Source: a virus. From it: 64,000 nt of DNA. Below the pieces are notes generated by a model that saw nothing but the letters and a program-made list of their open reading frames with translations, was not told where the DNA came from and ran no database searches. Below, in pieces: positions 59,688 to 64,000 of this stretch. A program made the translations under genes and the position numbers. Every line of letters starts with the position of its first letter. Position 1 is the first letter of the stretch. Location of the stretch: IMG/VR virus record IMGVR_UViG_3300037119_003505, positions 1 to 64,000 of that record; one strand, written 5' to 3'.

Positions 59688-59944
59688 GGTGCGGGTTCTG
59701 TTGCTGGAGGCAGTTCTGGTAACGATGTAGGCGTGTCGAAGCGCACGATAATGCTGTCCTTTACGGAACTAAATCCACTCCGTTGCCGCACCCACCCGCC
59801 CGCGCACTCGTAGAATTGGCCGTTCATGATCTTGGCGGTCTTGTCGCCCTTTGAAATCGAGTTGACCACGTTTTCCTCCCAAGGCGTCTCTGGCGTAAGC
59901 ACCAACTGAGTAATGCCGTCCTCGATATAGATAGCTGTCTTCAT
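59684..59944 (-). CDS. small hypothetical protein
   Basis: This 86-residue protein starts at the ATG at 59944, overlapping the preceding stop. It contains strand-like segments (MKTAIYIEDGITQLVLTPE, then GQFYECAGGWVRQRSGFSS) and a Pro/Glu-rich end. No family is recognised. Confidence 0.6.
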   Translation of the reverse strand: MKTAIYIEDGITQLVLTPETPWEENVVNSISKGDKTAKIMNGQFYECAGGWVRQRSGFSSVKDSIIVRFDTPTSLPELPPATEPAP

Positions 59945-61191
59945 CGCGCCTCCCTCGCCTGTTGCAGCGCCGCTTCGGGTTCCGCGCCGAGCGATGCGGC
60001 CTGAGTCTCGATCCAATCGGCGAATTTGATGCACTGTTGCGCCAGCTTCTTCCAAAGTGCGTCACGGTCAGTTGAGAGTTCTGGAATCGGCAGTGCCCGC
60101 ACAGTGGCGGCAAAAGCTCGCAGCTTCTCCTTGTCAGGAGCCAGTGCGGCCTTCTGTTCGGCAGCCAGCTTGGCGGCAGCGGCGTCGGCCTCGTGCTGCC
60201 GTTGTGCGGCCAGTTCGGCTTCGGCGGCTTCGCGAGCTTCGCGTTCGCGGAACATGACAAGATCGGCTTCGCGCTGTTTCCTCATTGCCACTTCCTCCAA
60301 GGCTGCCTTCTCCGCGTCGGCCTTCTGTTGCAGCACCTTGGCCCGCTCGTCCGCTTCTGCGCGCTCCTGGGCCAGCTTACGTTCATGCTCGTCCCGTTCG
60401 GCTGCGATGCGGGCTTCACGCGCCTCGGCTTCGGCCCGTAGGCGCTCGTTCTCGACGTATTGCTGCTGGCGCTCCTCGTCATGCAGGCGCTTCGCATCCA
60501 CGATCTTCGAGAACATGGACGCGAACTGTTCCTCCGGGAGTGTGCCGAGATCCAGCCCGATGAACGGTGCCGAGAAGTCGCTGTATGGCGCGATCTCCAA
60601 GCGCCGATCCGCGCGCAGCTTGTCCTTTCGTGCTGTCTCGGCAGCGGCAGCCGCTTCCTCAGCCTCGCGCTTCAGCCGGTCTTCGTGCCCCACTTTGATG
60701 TCGGCGAACTGCGCCTCCCACACCGGAACGTCCAACAGATGCAGGTTCAGGTTCGCGGGGTCGATTCCGGGCCGCAGGTACGGGCGCACCGCGTCCTCGC
60801 GCTCGCGCTTCAGGGTGGCGACTCGCGCCTCTTCTTGCTTGGCTGCGTAGTCCTCCCTGTCCTGCAACTTCAGTTCCCATGACTCGAACAGTTCGCGGAT
60901 GCGCTTTGCCTCAGCGTCGATTTCGGCGAGTTCGCGCTTGCGGCCTGTGACGAGTGACTGCCGCGCCTTCTCTAGTCCGATGCGATGCTCACGGAACTTG
61001 AGCCGCGCCTGTCGGGCAAGCTTCTGGGATGCCGGATCGTCGGGCTTCAGCGTCAGCGCGCCTTCTGCCACAGCGACCAACTCGGTCAACTGGTGCTGGT
61101 AGCTTTTGAAGGGCTGGATCGGCTTCGCGCCGGCCAGATCGGCGTCGCTCACTGGTGCGGGTTCGGTTGCGGGTGCGGTGTCAGGTTTCAT
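59941..61191 (-). CDS. long coiled-coil accessory protein
   Basis: This 416-residue protein is dominated by Ala/Glu/Arg-rich coiled coil (about 75-130 and 235-345), with a short folded insert (AVRPYLRPGIDPANLNLHLL near 135) and a late DKEKLRAFAATVRALPIPEL segment near 355. The domain order resembles phage coiled-coil proteins found beside recombination functions (DUF1351-like), but no catalytic residues are seen. It probably scaffolds a DNA-processing complex. Confidence 0.6.
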   Translation of the reverse strand: MKPDTAPATEPAPVSDADLAGAKPIQPFKSYQHQLTELVAVAEGALTLKPDDPASQKLARQARLKFREHRIGLEKARQSLVTGRKRELAEIDAEAKRIRELFESWELKLQDREDYAAKQEEARVATLKREREDAVRPYLRPGIDPANLNLHLLDVPVWEAQFADIKVGHEDRLKREAEEAAAAAETARKDKLRADRRLEIAPYSDFSAPFIGLDLGTLPEEQFASMFSKIVDAKRLHDEERQQQYVENERLRAEAEAREARIAAERDEHERKLAQERAEADERAKVLQQKADAEKAALEEVAMRKQREADLVMFREREAREAAEAELAAQRQHEADAAAAKLAAEQKAALAPDKEKLRAFAATVRALPIPELSTDRDALWKKLAQQCIKFADWIETQAASLGAEPEAALQQAREAR

Positions 61192-61201
61192 GGTGTCAGG
61201 G

Positions 61202-61408
61202 TTATTCAGGTTTCGGAAGTGTAGCGACGTGTGGATAGCCGTGCGCGACAGCCCAAGCCGTCACGTCTGGCCCGCCGTCCCAAGTGGCTTGATCGGCCAC
61301 GCCGTCAACCTCGGCTTCGCGGTCAAGCGTGGCGACGACCTCGTTCGAGTCGGTGGAGTAGAACTGCGCGACGTTGCCGCGATCATCTACTTCGTAAGGT
61401 TCAGGCAT
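61202..61408 (-). CDS. small acidic protein
   Basis: This 68-residue, acidic protein carries MPEPYEVDDRGNVAQFYSTD and AVAHGYPHVATLPKPE. It starts 24 bases after the previous gene. No family is recognised. Confidence 0.55.
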   Translation of the reverse strand: MPEPYEVDDRGNVAQFYSTDSNEVVATLDREAEVDGVADQATWDGGPDVTAWAVAHGYPHVATLPKPE

Positions 61409-61432
61409 GGTGTCAGGTTGTTGGTTAATGTT

Positions 61433-61855
61433 TCACTTTTGCAGTTCCCAGTCCTCGTCGTCGAGTTGCGGTTCTTTCCATCCTTCGATCACGCCTTCCG
61501 CGGTGATCTTCAGGATGATGTAATCGCCGAATCCGCGCTCGCCGACTGCCAGAATGTCCGGCACATAGTCGCCCTTGTATTTGGCGCGCCGTCCTTCTTT
61601 GTCTTCCAGGTGGTATTCACCGGCATCGCAGACCTTGTAGTGGATGTCTGCCGTCGTGTCGGTCGGCCAGTTCAGAACCTTTCCGGTTGCGAGTTCGATA
61701 GCGGGACGCCACAGGTCGCCAGATCGGAATGGGATCAGGGTTCCAGCTTTGTCGGAAATGCCGTTTACCTCGGTGTCCTCCCAGTAGCGAACTCCTGCGC
61801 TTACGAGTAGCCGGACTGGCGTGAATTCGATGGTGGATGGGATTTGGATTGTCAT
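61433..61855 (-). CDS. hypothetical protein
   Basis: This 140-residue, mixed strand-helix protein has TPVRLLVSAGVRYWEDTEV, then LWRPAIELATGKVLNWP. It ends in an acidic stretch (DDEDWELQ). No domain is known; similar sequences are found in phage early regions. Confidence 0.6.
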   Translation of the reverse strand: MTIQIPSTIEFTPVRLLVSAGVRYWEDTEVNGISDKAGTLIPFRSGDLWRPAIELATGKVLNWPTDTTADIHYKVCDAGEYHLEDKEGRRAKYKGDYVPDILAVGERGFGDYIILKITAEGVIEGWKEPQLDDEDWELQK

Positions 61856-61879
61856 GGGTTGGTCAGGTTGTTGGTTGCG

Positions 61880-62152
61880 TTACAGCGGCGGATACTCCGT
61901 GAAGTGCGGTTGCGGTGGCCGATCCGCCGCTGCGGCTGGCATGTGCGTGCTGATGGCGGTGACGCGGGCCAGTTCGGCGCGGCACTCAGCGAGTTCCCAT
62001 GCGAGCGTGAAGATCAGCCCGTCGCCACAGCAGTCTCGCCAAGGCTCTCCGTATCGCAATGCAACAAGTCGTCCAGATGCGTCGTGCTGGACGGTGTATT
62101 TTCCGTCGCCGACTGTGACGCTGAATGTGGCTGGTTCCTTTGTATCGCTCAT
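61880..62152 (-). CDS. small protein
   Basis: This 90-residue protein has a strand-rich start (FSVTVGDGKYTVQHDAS) and a helical middle with CCGDGLIFTLAWELAECRAE. The ending is Pro-rich. The function is unknown. Confidence 0.55.
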   Translation of the reverse strand: MSDTKEPATFSVTVGDGKYTVQHDASGRLVALRYGEPWRDCCGDGLIFTLAWELAECRAELARVTAISTHMPAAAADRPPQPHFTEYPPL

Positions 62153-62155
62153 GGT

Positions 62156-62338
62156 TCAGTGGTTGTGGTAGAATTCTTGCGCTTCCTGCTGTGTGGTTCC
62201 TGCGGGTGCGACCACGATAGCGTATTCATCAGCCCCGGTTTCGACTTCGATAATTTCCGCATCCGGTTCCTGCTTCAGTGCTTTCTTCACAGCACTCCAG
62301 TTCGGTTGCGCTTTCCAGTCCCAAGAAATGATTGTCAT
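62156..62338 (-). CDS. small acidic protein
   Basis: This 60-residue protein begins MTIISWDWKAQPNWSAVKK and ends with AQEFYHNH. It contains an EIIEVETGADEYAIVVAP strand. Its start overlaps the neighbouring stop by four bases. Confidence 0.55.
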   Translation of the reverse strand: MTIISWDWKAQPNWSAVKKALKQEPDAEIIEVETGADEYAIVVAPAGTTQQEAQEFYHNH

Positions 62339-62685
62339 AATTCAGTCTCCAGCTTCGGCGCATCGGTCCTGTATTCCAAAGACAGCCACTCCGGACGTTG
62401 CAGCACGTTGAGCTGCTCGACAGGTCGCCAGCGCGGCTCGTCGCCGAACTGCTTGGCGACCCATTGCCACAGCGGACGCCCCTCAGCGAATGCGTCAAAG
62501 AACGGCCTCATGGCTGCGCACTGCTCGGGCCACATATCGGCACTCGCCAGCGGGATCGGCGCGAAGTCCCGCACGTCATGGACGCCGAACCGCTCGTCGC
62601 GGATGCGCTCGGCAGCAAGCCGCTCGGCTGCGGCGTCGCGCTGAAGCTGGAAGGCGTCCTGGGTGTTGGAGAGGAACTGCGGCAT
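62335..62685 (-). CDS. hypothetical protein
   Basis: This 116-residue protein starts at the ATG at 62685; the frame extends to 63027 but that part is a shadow of the next gene. It is helical at the start (AFQLQRDAAAERLAAERIRD) and has MRPFFDAFAEGRPLWQW in the middle. No family is known. Confidence 0.6.
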   Translation of the reverse strand: MPQFLSNTQDAFQLQRDAAAERLAAERIRDERFGVHDVRDFAPIPLASADMWPEQCAAMRPFFDAFAEGRPLWQWVAKQFGDEPRWRPVEQLNVLQRPEWLSLEYRTDAPKLETEL

Positions 62686-62687
62686 GG

Positions 62688-63236
62688 CTAGCAGCCGCAA
62701 CTGAAGTACGTGTCGCGGTCCCCAATCTTGCCGGTGATGCGCTCCCAATGAGTCCACCATTCGTCGTCGATGTGGTCGCGCGAATCCTCGTACGGGCCGA
62801 CAGTGTGTTCGTGTCCCGCATGGATCGCGGATGCGTAGGCATCGTCCTCGGAACGCTGGCCACCATCGCCGTAGTAGTCCTCGCCCATGTGCTTCACCGC
62901 CCACTTGCGCATCCACAATTCGGAGTCGGTTTTCTGTGACGCTGGCGCGGCGATTGTGGTGAACGCCGGATGCGCCCACTCGTGCCGCAGCGACGTGATG
63001 CTGCCGGGATACAGAAACAGCCAGCATCGCGCGCCCTTGTTCGCCGCGCCGATCAGGAACGGGTCAATGACGCCGACGTATGGCTTCACGTACTCGGATG
63101 CCAGTCCGTCCGCGTCGATGCCGCAGTGCCGTCCCGCTGTGGTAATGTGCGCGACCGTGACGGGCGCTACCGCCATGTGGATCGCGTCGCGCTCCTGCGG
63201 TTCGGTGATGAGTTGTCCGATTTTGAGTTTGTCCAT
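62688..63236 (-). CDS. conserved phage protein of unknown function
   Basis: This 182-residue protein opens with KIGQLITEPQERDAIHMAVA and contains a later HTVGPYEDSRDHIDDEWWTH and an FSCGC end. The overall pattern is common among uncharacterised phage proteins of unrelated hosts. Two His near 10-40 and a Cys-terminal cluster could bind metal; nothing more is known. Confidence 0.7.
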   Translation of the reverse strand: MDKLKIGQLITEPQERDAIHMAVAPVTVAHITTAGRHCGIDADGLASEYVKPYVGVIDPFLIGAANKGARCWLFLYPGSITSLRHEWAHPAFTTIAAPASQKTDSELWMRKWAVKHMGEDYYGDGGQRSEDDAYASAIHAGHEHTVGPYEDSRDHIDDEWWTHWERITGKIGDRDTYFSCGC

Positions 63237-63304
63237 AATTTTGAAAAGTTTCGCGGTCTCTCCCGCGCGTCACGCTCTAGTCGGCGTTGACTGGATTCGT
63301 TTTT

Positions 63305-63730
63305 TTACGAGGTCGGGGCCTCGCCATCAAAAGGGACATCGACCGGCTCCAGATCGGGATCGTCTGGCGGCGGAGGCGGTGTCTGCCGTTGCGGCGGACG
63401 CTGCGGCGCTTGCTGTTGCTGCGGCGGCTCCAGCGCGACACGAATTGCGGGCACGAGCTTGCCCTGAAACTCGACCTTTTTGGTGACGAGCCAGATGGTT
63501 TCGCCCGGCCAGTCGTCGGTGTCTTGCTTGCCGGTGACTTCCGCGATGATGGAGGCATTGGTCTTATTGCAGACCAGCGCCTTGTCCTTGCCCTCGAAGT
63601 GGACGATCAGCTTATCGCCGTCGTCAAACTCCTTCACTTCCACTTTGTTGATCTTGACCCTGACGTTCCTGCCGCCGAGGTCTTCGGCCTTGAGGAAACC
63701 CCCGCCGAATACTGAGTTGATGTTTGCCAT
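63305..63730 (-). CDS. conserved phage early protein, possible ssDNA-binding
   Basis: This 141-residue protein has an OB-like N-terminal two-thirds (FGGGFLKAEDLGGRNVRVKI, then FDDGDKLIVHFEGKDKALVC, with WPGETIWLVTKKVEF) and a Pro/Gln-rich, acidic C-terminal tail (EPPQQQQAPQRPPQRQTPPP, ending acidic), the arrangement seen in phage single-stranded DNA-binding proteins. The family is known in many phages without assigned role. The function is inferred. Confidence 0.6.
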   Translation of the reverse strand: MANINSVFGGGFLKAEDLGGRNVRVKINKVEVKEFDDGDKLIVHFEGKDKALVCNKTNASIIAEVTGKQDTDDWPGETIWLVTKKVEFQGKLVPAIRVALEPPQQQQAPQRPPQRQTPPPPPDDPDLEPVDVPFDGEAPTS

Positions 63731-63789
63731 GTGCTTGTCTTGTTCTTGTTCTTGGTTTGTTTGTTGAATGCCGGTTCTACCGGCGAAAG

Positions 63790-64000
63790 TTACTCAGCCT
63801 CCCGCTCCACGATGGCGACGCACTCCCCGAACGACGCAGCCGCAGCCCGCAGCGCGAAGAACGGAGCTTTGCCGCTCTGAGGCTGCCCCATGACGACGCA
63901 GCGCCACGGCAGCGTCACCACGGTGCCAAGCTGGCAGCGGAAGCCGTTGCCGCGGTTCTCGCCCAGCGGCATGACGTAGCGGGCAGTCAGTTTGGTGCGG
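63790..64000 (-). CDS. partial gene at window end
   Basis: The frame with stop at 63790 stays open to the last base on the minus strand, so its start is outside the window. The visible part has a Cys/Gly-rich opening (GENRGNGFRCQLGTVVTLP) and an Ala-rich C-terminal helix (FFALRAAAASFGECVAIVER). No family can be assigned. Confidence 0.55.
   Translation of the reverse strand, partial: RTKLTARYVMPLGENRGNGFRCQLGTVVTLPWRCVVMGQPQSGKAPFFALRAAAASFGECVAIVEREAE

Noticed and set aside
1-64000. tRNA, integrase or lysogeny module
   Set aside because: No cloverleaf with a TTCGA arm, no recombinase motif and no repressor/antirepressor pair was recognised by eye; tRNAscan-SE would be decisive for tRNAs.

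Overview
The window is part of the genome of a tailed double-stranded DNA bacteriophage. It carries a terminase, a portal and a scaffold-like protein, structural genes including one of 2505 codons, a primase-helicase and a dense set of very small genes. The DNA is GC-rich by eye. No tail sheath, conventional tape measure or tail-tube gene is recognisable, and the portal plus giant protein layout suggests a short-tailed (podovirus-like) virion; this is inference. The host cannot be named from the sequence. No integrase, tRNA, CRISPR array or recognisable endolysin was seen. The major capsid gene would be expected just left of base 1.

Layout. (1) 0.1-7.6 kb, mainly minus strand: terminase large subunit, a glycosyltransferase, portal, a small protein and a scaffold-like protein, with an HNH gene of opposite polarity. 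(2) 7.7-16.4 kb, plus strand: a terminase-small-like gene, then a tightly coupled glycan cassette in which most genes overlap by ATGA. It holds two methyltransferases, a PLOD/collagen-type glycosyltransferase, a cupin, a C-methyltransferase, a nucleotide-sugar epimerase, a Gfo/Idh-type oxidoreductase and two more glycosyltransferases. (3) 16.4-32.3 kb, minus strand: structural genes, including the giant internal-virion-like protein and a collagen-like (Gly-Pro-Thr) protein overlapped by a family 2 glycosyltransferase. (4) 32.3-35.5 kb: a non-coding block, then a minus operon with a Dam-like methylase and a Lar-like anti-restriction protein. (5) 35.6-41.8 kb, plus strand: small genes with DUF4326, DUF3310, a frameshifted RusA and a winged-helix protein. 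(6) 41.8-45.4 kb: a convergent intergenic region with repeats, then minus genes. (7) 45.6-52.3 kb, plus strand: an ArdC-like gene, DUF7007 and many unknowns, ending in a strong terminator. (8) 53-64 kb, minus strand: small zinc-binding proteins, the primase-helicase, a replisome-organiser-like protein and early-type accessory genes.

The observations most worth following are a possible glycosylated collagen-like virion protein served by phage-encoded sugar and glycosyltransferase genes; a roughly 187 bp element present twice in opposite orientation, at 32.4 and 52.7 kb, with an identical hairpin stem and a G-run; two frameshifted genes; and a 26-unit in-frame hexanucleotide repeat.
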